In this document: one piece after another, positions 31,370-38,142 of the stretch | Position numbering within the stretch: the stretch's first letter is position 1 | Layout of the letters: every line of letters begins with the position of its first letter | Assembly: GCA_964387935.1 (NCBI GenBank) | Contig: CAYLZN010000013.1 | Location: 1 to 38,142, forward strand | Origin: CAYLZN01 sp964387935 | GTDB lineage: Bacteria; Acidobacteriota; Vicinamibacteria; Vicinamibacterales; JAFNAJ01 | Reading direction: 5' to 3' | DNA: 38,142 nt | Notes under the pieces: generated by a model | What the model was told of the DNA's origin: nothing | Databases searched by the model: none | What the model saw: only the letters and a program-made list of their open reading frames with translations | Translations under genes and position numbers: made by a program

Positions 31370-33030
31370 GCCTCGGACCTCGCCGGCAGGGCCGGCGGTT
31401 CGGTTTCGTAATTCGGTGAGAGAATCCGCACGCCGTGCTCGTTGAACACGTCCTGGATGCTCGCGTGGAGTGCGTCCAGGACCGCCGCGCGCTCGTCCGG
31501 CCGCTCGAGCGCGACGTTGAGCTGGTACTCGACGTGGAAATCGGAGAGCGCCGTCTGCTGCACGTACGGCCGCGGGTCGTTGCGGACGCCGCTCGTGCGA
31601 CCCGCCGCCTCGAGGAGCAGCCCATGCACCTGCCGCCACGGCGTCTCGTAGCCGATGGTGACGCGGGCGGGGACGATCAGTCCGTGCGTGCGCCCGAGCC
31701 GCGTGAAGTTCGTCGTGGTCGTGCCGATCACCACCGTGTTGGGGATGGTAATCGCCTCGTTGCGGCGCGTTCGCAGGTGGGTGGCGAGCATGTCGACGGA
31801 CTCGACCGTGCCCTCGGTCTCCCCGATCTGGACGAACTCGCCTGGCTGCAGCGCGCGCGAATAGATGAGCACGAGCCCGCTGATGACCTGACCGATGACG
31901 CCGGCGGATCCGAACGACAGCAGCAGGCCCACGAGCGCGCCAATGCCCTTGAAGGCGTCGGTGTCGCTTCCGGGGATGAAGGGGTACGCCATCACCAGGG
32001 CGAACAGCCAGAGCAGCAGGCTGACGATGCGCCGCGTGGGCATCGCGGTCTCCGGGTAGACCCCGGCGAGTTTGACGCGGCCGACTTCGACGGCACGGAA
32101 GAACCCGCTGGCCACGCCGATGGCCGCGCGAGTGAGGAAGACGATCACCGCGATCGCAAACAGGTTCGGTAAGGCGCCGACGATGGCGAGGCCGAAGGCA
32201 CGGGCGAGCGCTCCGAGGTAGCCGCCGAGCGCCTCGCCCCACGGCCGCGTGTACGGAAACTGGCGCAGCACGAACGTGAGCCAGCCGTAGGTGACGGCCA
32301 GCATGGCCGCGCCCGCAAGGAAGGCCACGATCCGGGACGCCACGGCGCGGAGACGCCGGGAGTCGAGCAGGGTGTAGCCCGCGACGCTGACGTCGCGGAG
32401 ATGGCCGTCGGTGGCGCGGGCGAGTCGGCCGGTGAGCGCGCGGCGGACCGCGCCCAGGCCGAGGAGCAGGGCGGCGCAGACGCCCGACGCCAGCAGCGTC
32501 CAGAGGACGGCCCGCACCAGCACTCGCACGTCGTGCTGTGCGCGGTACTCGGCCATCGCGAACGCCAGGGCTTCCGCCGCCCGCTGGACCTCGTCCTCCA
32601 GCGTGGCGCCCAGGCTCGTGTCGACGTCGAGCGGCGTCACGAGCAGGAGGGGCGCTTCGGCCCCGGTCCGGGCATAGGCGAGACCGATGCCTGCTGGCAC
32701 TGACCTCCGCACGACCTGGCCCTCGACGCCGGAATCGAGCACGCCGTGGAGACGATTGAGCGCCGCCTCGGCGCGCTCTGCCGGAGAGCGTCCTGCGACA
32801 CGGGATCGGAAGGTCACGATGTCGCGGTTGTAGAAGCGCAGCACCGCGGCCTCCCCCGGTGAGGCGGGTTCCACGAGGACTGGAGGCGTGCCGGTCGGAG
32901 GACCGGCGTCCTGAGCCTGCGCGGCCCGTAGAACCACCAACGTGAGCAAGGCGATCACCGCGAGCCCCAGAAGCCGCGGCCGCCTGCCAGTCCGCCGGCC
33001 TGGGCACGCTCCCCGTCGATCACCTCGCAT
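31366..33030 (-). CDS. large MscS-family channel with periplasmic N-terminal domain
   Basis: The product has 554 residues from ATG 33030, with GGGAGGG about 8 bases upstream. A signal peptide (LLGLAVIALLTLVVLRAAQA) is followed by a periplasmic domain of about 130 residues (EAAVLRFYNRDIVTFRSRVA and on, including AGIGLAYARTGAEAPLLLVT). Four to five membrane segments follow, then the MscS pore and beta domain (IGALVGLLLSFGSAGVIGQV, LQPGEFVQIGETEGTVESVD, AITIPNTVVIGTTTTNFTR) and a cytosolic cage. The layout is like YnaI/YbdG-MscM types but with a secreted front domain. It is the first gene of the two-channel operon. The periplasmic domain may sense the wall or a ligand; that is inference. Confidence 0.9.
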   Translation of the reverse strand: MRGDRRGACPGRRTGRRPRLLGLAVIALLTLVVLRAAQAQDAGPPTGTPPVLVEPASPGEAAVLRFYNRDIVTFRSRVAGRSPAERAEAALNRLHGVLDSGVEGQVVRRSVPAGIGLAYARTGAEAPLLLVTPLDVDTSLGATLEDEVQRAAEALAFAMAEYRAQHDVRVLVRAVLWTLLASGVCAALLLGLGAVRRALTGRLARATDGHLRDVSVAGYTLLDSRRLRAVASRIVAFLAGAAMLAVTYGWLTFVLRQFPYTRPWGEALGGYLGALARAFGLAIVGALPNLFAIAVIVFLTRAAIGVASGFFRAVEVGRVKLAGVYPETAMPTRRIVSLLLWLFALVMAYPFIPGSDTDAFKGIGALVGLLLSFGSAGVIGQVISGLVLIYSRALQPGEFVQIGETEGTVESVDMLATHLRTRRNEAITIPNTVVIGTTTTNFTRLGRTHGLIVPARVTIGYETPWRQVHGLLLEAAGRTSGVRNDPRPYVQQTALSDFHVEYQLNVALERPDERAAVLDALHASIQDVFNEHGVRILSPNYETEPPALPARSEA

Positions 33031-33428
33031 CAGATTCGCCCTCCCGCCCCGGGAGACTACCCCGGACGCGGAGCAAGCCGCGCGCCAGGGGACGGCGGTG
33101 CCCCGGGGCGCGGGCGTCCGGCCAATCGCCACGCGAATCCTGGTGGGACAGAACGGCGGGCGGCGATCGGCTGCGCCGTGCTGGCCGCGCGCCGCCGGCC
33201 TCAGGCCTCGAGCCGATTGTCCGATCAAGGCCAAGGCCCGCAGCCCGTTGCGGCCCGGTCGCGGCGCGTGGCGGGTTCAGGCGAGGCCGCCGGAGGTGGA
33301 CGTCATCAGCCGCGGTCGAAACTGCCGCTGTCCGGCGGGACCAGGCGGCCGCCGCCGGGTCACCCTGGCGGCTCGGAGTTTGCTGCGCTGACGCGGGGGT
33401 CGTGCTCATGCTTTCGAAAGGAACCGCC
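33031..33428. other. gene-free divergent region between MscS and HAD genes
   Basis: These 398 bases hold no supported gene; the open frames crossing it are low-complexity GC artefacts. A hairpin (GCCGCCGGG at 33351-33359 with CCC-T-GGCGGC at 33363-33372) and the 18-base segment shared with 29465-29482 are the only structures seen. Promoters for both divergent genes must lie here but are not recognisable. Confidence 0.6.
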
Positions 33429-34367
33429 ATGCAAGGGAATCCGCTTCCTTCGTGGAACGGCGGAACGGCCAGGTCCGCCATCCTCGAATTCGTGGCCCGG
33501 GTGGCAACGGAGGGCTCGGCCGAGTTCGTGCCGACGCCGGAGCGCATCGCCGTGTTCGACAACGACGGCACGCTATGGCCGGAGAACCCCATACCCTTCC
33601 AGGTGGCCTTTGCGCTCGACGACGTGAAGCGACGCGCGCCGTCAGAGCCGGCTCTCGCCTCGGACCCGATGGTGCAGGCCGCGCTCGCCGGCGACGTGGC
33701 CCGGCTGCTCGGAGGCTCGCATCACGATGGCCTGCTGCGGATCCTGGGCCTGACCCACGCGGGCATGACCACCGACGAGTTCGATGCACGCGTCAGGGCC
33801 TGGATCGCCACGGCCCGCCACCCGCGATTCGGCAGGGCCTACGACCGGCTCACTTACCAGCCCATGCAGGAGGTCCTCGACTACCTTCGGGCCCACGGGT
33901 TCAAGACCTACATCGTCTCGGGCGGCGGTGCGGACTTCATGCGGGTCTGGTCCGAGCGGGTCTATGGGATCCCTCCCGAACAGGTCGTGGGCTCGACGGC
34001 TCGGACGACGTTCGAGATCCGCGACGGTCGGGCCGTCCTAGTGAAGACGGCGGACCACGTCTTCGTGGACGACAAGGAGGGCAAGCCGGTCGGGATCCAC
34101 CACTTCATCGGAAGGCGTCCCATTGCGTGCTTCGGCAACAGCGATGGCGACCACGCGATGCTGCGGTACACCACGATCGGGAACCCGCGCCCGAGTTTCG
34201 GCCTGATCGTGCGTCACACGGATGCCGAGCGCGAGTACGCCTACGACGCGAACCCGAAGAGCAGCGGGCGCCTCGTCGAGGCGCTGGCCGAGGCACCAGC
34301 GCGGGGCTGGACGGTCGTGGACATGAAGGTGGATTGGGCGCACGTGTTCGGCTCCGATCGGCCATAA
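33429..34367 (+). CDS. HAD-superfamily phosphatase (phosphoserine-phosphatase-like)
   Basis: The product has 312 residues from ATG 33429, preferred over ATG 33408 because AAAGGA lies 7 bases upstream. HAD motif I is IAVFDNDGTLWPE (nucleophile Asp and second Asp), motif II is YIVSGGGADFMRV, and motif IV is ACFGNSDGDHAML. A helical cap of about 120 residues lies between motifs I and II, as in SerB-type enzymes. There is no signal peptide, so it is cytosolic. The tail (GRLVEALAEAPARGWTVVDM, then KVDWAHVF) is shared by a subgroup annotated only as haloacid-dehalogenase-like hydrolase. The substrate is unknown. It lies 58 bases before the sulfatase maturase on the same strand. Confidence 0.9.
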   Translation: MQGNPLPSWNGGTARSAILEFVARVATEGSAEFVPTPERIAVFDNDGTLWPENPIPFQVAFALDDVKRRAPSEPALASDPMVQAALAGDVARLLGGSHHDGLLRILGLTHAGMTTDEFDARVRAWIATARHPRFGRAYDRLTYQPMQEVLDYLRAHGFKTYIVSGGGADFMRVWSERVYGIPPEQVVGSTARTTFEIRDGRAVLVKTADHVFVDDKEGKPVGIHHFIGRRPIACFGNSDGDHAMLRYTTIGNPRPSFGLIVRHTDAEREYAYDANPKSSGRLVEALAEAPARGWTVVDMKVDWAHVFGSDRP

Positions 34368-34386
34368 TCGGAACTCCGGCCATCAG

Positions 34387-34404
34387 CCGGGCCCGGTGGC
34401 CCGG
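34387..34404 (+). other. short GC hairpin before the sulfatase maturase
   Basis: CCGGGCC (34387-34393) and GGCCCGG (34398-34404) pair perfectly around CGGT. A possible GTG start at 34396 lies inside the stem, which is one reason to prefer the TTG at 34426. Confidence 0.5.
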
Positions 34405-34425
34405 CACGGATTGAACGAGGGACCC

Positions 34426-35820
34426 TTGACATCAGCGACCCCCGGCCCCGAGCTTCCGCACCTCGAACAGGCCCCGCCGCGATTCCATCTGCTGGCCAAG
34501 CCGAGCGGATCGACGTGCAACCTCGATTGCACCTACTGCTTCTTCCTGTCGAAGGAAGCGTTGTACCCCAGCGAGAAGCAGCGGATGTCGGAGGCGACCC
34601 TCGAGGTGTACATCCGTCAACTGCTCGAGTCGCACCGGACCCCGCGCGTGACGGTGGCCTGGCAGGGGGGCGAGCCGACGCTGATGGGGCTCGACTTCTT
34701 CCGGCGCTCGGTCGAGTTCGTCGAGAAGTACCGCCACCCGATGCAGCAGATCGAGCACACGTTCCAGACCAACGGGGTGCTGCTCGATGACGACTGGTGC
34801 GCCTTCCTGAAACAGCACAACTTCCTGGTGGGTTTGAGTGTCGACGGACCGAAGGAGATCCACGATCGCTATCGCGTGAATCGCGGCGGCAAGGGCACGT
34901 TCGACGAGGTCATGCGCGGCCTGTCGTTCCTCCAGAAGCACGGGGTGGACTACAACATCCTCTGCACCGTGAACGCCGCCAACGAGCACCACGGGCGCGA
35001 GGTCTACCGCTTCTTCCGCGACGAACTGCACGCCACCTGGATGCAGTTCATCCCGATCGTGGAGCGCGCCACGCCCGAGACGCTGCCCATCGCGAACCTG
35101 GGCTGGAGCGAGCGGCCGGGCCAGGCGAGGCTCCTGTATACGCAGACGGGGTCGCTCGTCACCGAGCGGTCGGTCGGGGGACGCCAGTACGGGCAGTTCC
35201 TCGTCGATATCTTCGAGGACTGGGTGCGCCGGGACGTGGGCCGGATCTACGTCCAGTTGTTCGACGTGACCCTGCACGCGTATTTCGGGGAGCACATGCT
35301 GTGCATCCACGCGCCGACGTGCGGCTACGGGCCGGCGCTCGAGCACAACGGCGACCTGTACGCCTGCGACCACTTCGTGGAGCCGGCGTATCGCCTCGGG
35401 AACATCCACGAAACGCACATGCTCGAACTCGTGACTTCGCCGCAGCAGCGCAAGTTCGGGCTCGACAAGCGCGACACGCTCACCGCGCAGTGCCGCAGTT
35501 GCGAGGTGCTGCACCTGTGCAACGGCGGGTGCCCGAAGGATCGGTTCGCACGCTCACGGGATGGTGAGCCCGGCCAGAACTACATGTGCGCCGGGTTCGA
35601 GCTGTTCTACAAGCACACCCGGCCGGCCATGGACACCATGGCGCGGCTCCTCCGGAGCAACCGGCCGGCGGCCGAGGTCATGCAGTGGGTGCGGACACAG
35701 GACAGCAAGCGTGGCCGGAACGACCCGTGCCCGTGCGGCGGCGGGCGCAAGTTCAAGCACTGTCACGGCAGCGCCCAGCCCGACGGCCGCCCCGCGGCGG
35801 CGGCGTCCTCTCCGGCCTGA
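34426..35820 (+). CDS. anaerobic sulfatase-maturating radical SAM enzyme (anSME) with SEC-C tail
   Basis: The enzyme oxidises the active-site Cys or Ser of sulfatases to formylglycine in the cytosol with S-adenosylmethionine and iron-sulfur clusters, without oxygen. TTG 34426 (with GAGGGA just upstream) gives 464 residues; GTG 34396 would add ten. The radical SAM motif is C31-x3-C35-x2-C38 (STCNLDCTYCFFLSKEALYP), followed by VAWQGGEPTLMGLDFF. SPASM cysteines are seen in HMLCIHAPTCGYG, LYACDHFVEP and QCRSCEVLHLCNGGCPKDRF. The last 40 residues add a SEC-C zinc motif (GRNDPCPCGGGRKFKHCHG), as at the end of SecA, which is unusual in anSMEs. Two Cys-type sulfatases in the window are the natural clients. 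Confidence 0.95.
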   Translation: MTSATPGPELPHLEQAPPRFHLLAKPSGSTCNLDCTYCFFLSKEALYPSEKQRMSEATLEVYIRQLLESHRTPRVTVAWQGGEPTLMGLDFFRRSVEFVEKYRHPMQQIEHTFQTNGVLLDDDWCAFLKQHNFLVGLSVDGPKEIHDRYRVNRGGKGTFDEVMRGLSFLQKHGVDYNILCTVNAANEHHGREVYRFFRDELHATWMQFIPIVERATPETLPIANLGWSERPGQARLLYTQTGSLVTERSVGGRQYGQFLVDIFEDWVRRDVGRIYVQLFDVTLHAYFGEHMLCIHAPTCGYGPALEHNGDLYACDHFVEPAYRLGNIHETHMLELVTSPQQRKFGLDKRDTLTAQCRSCEVLHLCNGGCPKDRFARSRDGEPGQNYMCAGFELFYKHTRPAMDTMARLLRSNRPAAEVMQWVRTQDSKRGRNDPCPCGGGRKFKHCHGSAQPDGRPAAAASSPA

Positions 35821-35830
35821 GTCGTCTGGT

Positions 35831-35900
35831 GGGGTCAGGTCTTAACTTTTTGCGTTTTGGGGCAACCCCCCCAAACGCGAAAAGTAAAGACCATACCCCC
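35831..35900. repeat. MITE/REPIN-like imperfect inverted repeat
   Basis: The left arm (35831-35862) begins GGGGTCAGGTCTTAACTTTT. The reverse complement of the right arm (35866-35900) contains GGTATGGTCTTTACTTTTCG. The arms agree at most positions over about 31 bases, with a three-base centre. The GGGGTCAGGTCTT-x-A-x-TTTT core resembles repeats I know from many genomes that accompany REP-associated IS200-like (Y1) transposases. No transposase is in the window. It sits between convergent genes and can also terminate both. Confidence 0.75.
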
Positions 35901-35906
35901 GGGTGT

Positions 35907-38069
35907 CTAAGCGACCAGGCCGTTGCCGCCAATCGGATTCGCCCGCGCGGGCCAGTCACCCGTGGCACCCGGGGCGAGCAGGGCCGCCAGGCGATCGGCG
36001 GGCAGCGGCGCGGCGAAGTGAGTGCCCTGGCCGTACCCACACGACAGGTCCCGGAGCAGCGACAGCGCCGATGGCGTGGAGATGCCCTCGGCGACAACAT
36101 CGAGGCGCCGCTCGCGCGCCAGGGCCAGGATGTCCTCGACGGCGCGGGCCGCCTCCGGGCTCGCCTGGGCTCGCTGCACGTACGAACGATCGATCTTCAG
36201 GCGATCGACGGGAAAGAGCTCGAGGTAGCTCAGCGCGGCGAACCCGGTGCCGAAGTCGTCGATGGCCAGCCGGAAGCCCGCCTCCTTCAGCGCGCGCAGC
36301 GTCCGCTGGGCCAGCGTCGTGTCCGTCAGGACGCAGCCCTCGGTGACCTCCAGTTCGATCGCGCTCGTGGGCACGTCATGGGCCCGGACGACCGTCAGGA
36401 TGCGTTCGACGAGGTCCGGCAGCGCGAGCTGTCGGGGCGACAGGTTGACCGACATGACGAGCGCGTGTCGCGCCGGGCAGGCGAACCGCCACGCGCGGAG
36501 TTGCGTGCACGCCTCTGCCAGGATCCAGAACCCGAGGGGCACGATCAGGCCGCTCTCCTCGGCGACGGGCACGAAGGTGTCGGGGCCGACGAGCCCCTGC
36601 TCGGGATGCTGCCAGCGGACGAGCGCTTCGACGCCCGTGATCTGACAGCTCGTCCCCAGCGCGACGATAGGCTGGTAGTGCAGCACGAACTCGTGCCGCT
36701 CGAGAGCGCGCTGGAGATCGGCCTCGATCTGCCGCCGCGCCAGCGGCAGCGTGCGCAGGGAGGGGTCGAACAGCTCCCAACGGCCCAACCCGCCGCTCCG
36801 GGCGCGGGCCAGCGCGAGGCCCGCATCCCGCAGGGCGTCTTCGGCGGTCGCGTAGCCGTGACGGCTGGTGGCAATGCCCAGGCTCGTCGTGATCGACAGG
36901 GCGTGGTCGGCGAGGTGGAACGGCCGTGCGAACGCGGCCTGAATGCGCTCGGCCACGATCGCGGCGTCCTGATCGCCTCGAATCGCCGTGACGATCACGG
37001 CGAACTCGTCGCCGCCTGGCGACGCCGGCTGCGTGCCGGGGGCGTGATCACCCGTATGAATCCGCGCCACCGTGTCGCTCGAGCGCAGGCAGCGCTGGAG
37101 CCGCTGCGCCGCCTCGACGAGCAGTTGATCCCCAAGTTCGTACCCGAGGCCGGCGTTGACCAGTCGGAAGTGGTCCACGTCCACCAGCAGCAGGGCGAAG
37201 TGCTCGATCCCGGCCCGTCGTTGCTGTTCGATCAGGCGTCCGACCCGATCGAGGAGCAGCGTGCGATTCGGCATGCCGGTGAGCGCATCGGTGACACGGG
37301 CGCCGTTGAGATCCGTCAGGGCCCCGGCGAACCGCGAGGGCAGGTCGTCGCCGCGAGGGGTGGCGAGCCCCCGCACGAGCACCCAGCGAAAGCCGCCGCC
37401 CTTTTCGCGCAACCGGTGCTCGCTCGAGAACCGGTCGGTGGCGCCGCGCAGGTGCGCGTCGAGTTCCTCGCGCACGCGCGCCGCGTCCTGGGGGTGGATG
37501 CGATCCAGCCACGAGGCGGGCTCGTCGGGCAGTTCGCGTGGTTCGAAGCCGAGGATGGCCTTCCAGCGATCCGACAGCACCAGCTCGTTGGTGGCCAGGT
37601 TCCACGTCCACAGGCCATCGTTGGCGTTCCGCCAGGCCAGTGAGAGCCCTTCGTCGCGACCACGGGCGAGCGCCCGAGCCTGACGTCCGGTCAACTGCGT
37701 CCGGATGCGCGCGCGGAGCACCGACAGCGCATACGGCTTGGTGACGTAGTCGTTGGCTCCGAGATCGAGCGCTTCGACCACGCGCTCGTTGTCACCGTCT
37801 GCCGTCACCATGATCACCGGCAGTTCGTCCGCCGGGTATCGGCCTCGGATGGCCCGGAGCACATCGAGACCGGAGAGACCCGGCATCTCGATGTCCAGCA
37901 GGACCAGGTCGATCCCCTCCTGCCCGACCAGGGACAGGGCGTCCCGGCCGTCCTCGGCTTCGAGGATCGCGTGGCCGTCGGCGCGAAGGGCGCGAGCGAG
38001 GACCTCGCGACCGGTATTGTCATCGTCCACGAGGAGAAGGGAAGCCGGCGAAGAGGTGACGTTACGCAT
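35907..38069 (-). CDS. response regulator REC-PAS-GGDEF-EAL (cyclic-di-GMP turnover)
   Basis: The product has 720 residues. The receiver domain is at 8-125, with phospho-acceptor D59 (LVLLDIEMPG), acidic DDD at 15-17 and K111 (YVTKPYA). A PAS-fold region at about 143-255 (WRNANDGLWTWNLATNELVL) follows. The GGDEF domain at about 258-430 has an intact GGDEF (352-356), but between DTVAR and GGDEF there is an extra segment (IHTGDHAPGTQPASP), so no RxxD inhibitory site is in place. The EAL domain at about 445-700 has E481-A-L, VNLSPRQL, ELEVTEG, IDDFGTGFAALSYL and VAEGIST, so phosphodiesterase activity is likely. There is no Shine-Dalgarno sequence before the ATG. The partner kinase is outside the window. 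Confidence 0.95.
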   Translation of the reverse strand: MRNVTSSPASLLLVDDDNTGREVLARALRADGHAILEAEDGRDALSLVGQEGIDLVLLDIEMPGLSGLDVLRAIRGRYPADELPVIMVTADGDNERVVEALDLGANDYVTKPYALSVLRARIRTQLTGRQARALARGRDEGLSLAWRNANDGLWTWNLATNELVLSDRWKAILGFEPRELPDEPASWLDRIHPQDAARVREELDAHLRGATDRFSSEHRLREKGGGFRWVLVRGLATPRGDDLPSRFAGALTDLNGARVTDALTGMPNRTLLLDRVGRLIEQQRRAGIEHFALLLVDVDHFRLVNAGLGYELGDQLLVEAAQRLQRCLRSSDTVARIHTGDHAPGTQPASPGGDEFAVIVTAIRGDQDAAIVAERIQAAFARPFHLADHALSITTSLGIATSRHGYATAEDALRDAGLALARARSGGLGRWELFDPSLRTLPLARRQIEADLQRALERHEFVLHYQPIVALGTSCQITGVEALVRWQHPEQGLVGPDTFVPVAEESGLIVPLGFWILAEACTQLRAWRFACPARHALVMSVNLSPRQLALPDLVERILTVVRAHDVPTSAIELEVTEGCVLTDTTLAQRTLRALKEAGFRLAIDDFGTGFAALSYLELFPVDRLKIDRSYVQRAQASPEAARAVEDILALARERRLDVVAEGISTPSALSLLRDLSCGYGQGTHFAAPLPADRLAALLAPGATGDWPARANPIGGNGLVA

Positions 38070-38116
38070 GCAAGCGACCGCAAGCGAGCAATCGGCAGGG
38101 AGGGGGGGAACTTCAG

Positions 38117-38142
38117 GGCGTACGGCGTACGGCGTACGGCGT
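38117..38142. repeat. heptanucleotide tandem repeat GGCGTAC, cut by the window end
   Basis: Three full copies and five bases of a fourth copy of GGCGTAC run to the last base. They lie 48 bases upstream of the start of the REC-GGDEF-EAL gene, next to a run of seven G (38102-38108). The total length is unknown. Confidence 0.85.

Noticed and set aside
30488..33007. 839-codon open frame fusing the short MscS with upstream sequence
   Set aside because: The upstream part is out of frame with the larger MscS gene and Arg-rich; ATG 31369 gives a complete normal MscS.

Overview
The window is about 38 kb of very GC-rich, tightly packed bacterial DNA containing 36 protein genes I can support, no rRNA or tRNA genes, and one 10-base assembly gap (25409-25418). 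Gene content fits a Gram-negative soil or water bacterium. It has outer-membrane porins and beta-barrels, DUF3011 and EF-hand secreted proteins, a sigma-54 activator, UvrA and UvrC close together, and an EF-P with an Asn-Leu-Arg loop tip. The overall look resembles Acidobacteriota of the Vicinamibacteria (subdivision 6) type. That assignment is inference; no marker gene in the window settles it.

Left part (1-15.2 kb), housekeeping. A short NarJ/TorD-like ORF is followed by uvrA, a 57-codon secreted micro-ORF, mpg (3-methyladenine glycosylase) and an SRPBCC protein, joined by 4-base stop/start overlaps. An hsp20-htrA pair runs on the minus strand. Then come efp, tdk, a membrane protein, a CDP-alcohol phosphatidyltransferase (minus), uvrC, and a coupled run of site-2 protease, trpS, scpA, scpB and rluB. 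This part serves DNA repair, translation, chromosome segregation and envelope quality control.

Middle (15.2-21 kb), envelope and regulation. A DcaP-like porin and a His-rich beta-barrel protein run on the minus strand, divergent from a GAF/AAA+/Fis sigma-54 activator. An EF-hand protein, a double-DUF3011 protein and a solo STAS protein follow on the minus strand. GC-rich palindromes and a perfect 20-bp tandem repeat fill the gaps.

Right part (21-35.8 kb), accessory. An UPF0114 membrane protein is coupled to a large AtsD-like sulfatase, followed by an OprP-like porin and a second beta-barrel. Next come two small minus-strand modules: a MazEF-like toxin-antitoxin pair with a 20-bp perfect palindrome at its promoter, and an AbiEii-like nucleotidyltransferase overlapping an upstream 76-residue ORF. 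A second sulfatase is divergent from a bile-acid:sodium-symporter-family carrier. Two overlapping MscS channels, a HAD phosphatase and a radical-SAM sulfatase maturase with a C-terminal SEC-C motif complete the block. Neither sulfatase has a signal peptide, and the maturase is cytosolic. I infer that the block works as import (porins, BASS carrier) followed by cytosolic desulfation of organic sulfate esters.

Right edge. A MITE/REPIN-like inverted repeat lies between the maturase and a REC-PAS-GGDEF-EAL protein. The promoter side of that protein carries a heptanucleotide array cut by the window end. The best candidates for new biology are the nucleotidyltransferase/small-ORF pair, the sulfatase-carrier-maturase locus, and the related palindromic and heptamer repeat families placed at gene boundaries.
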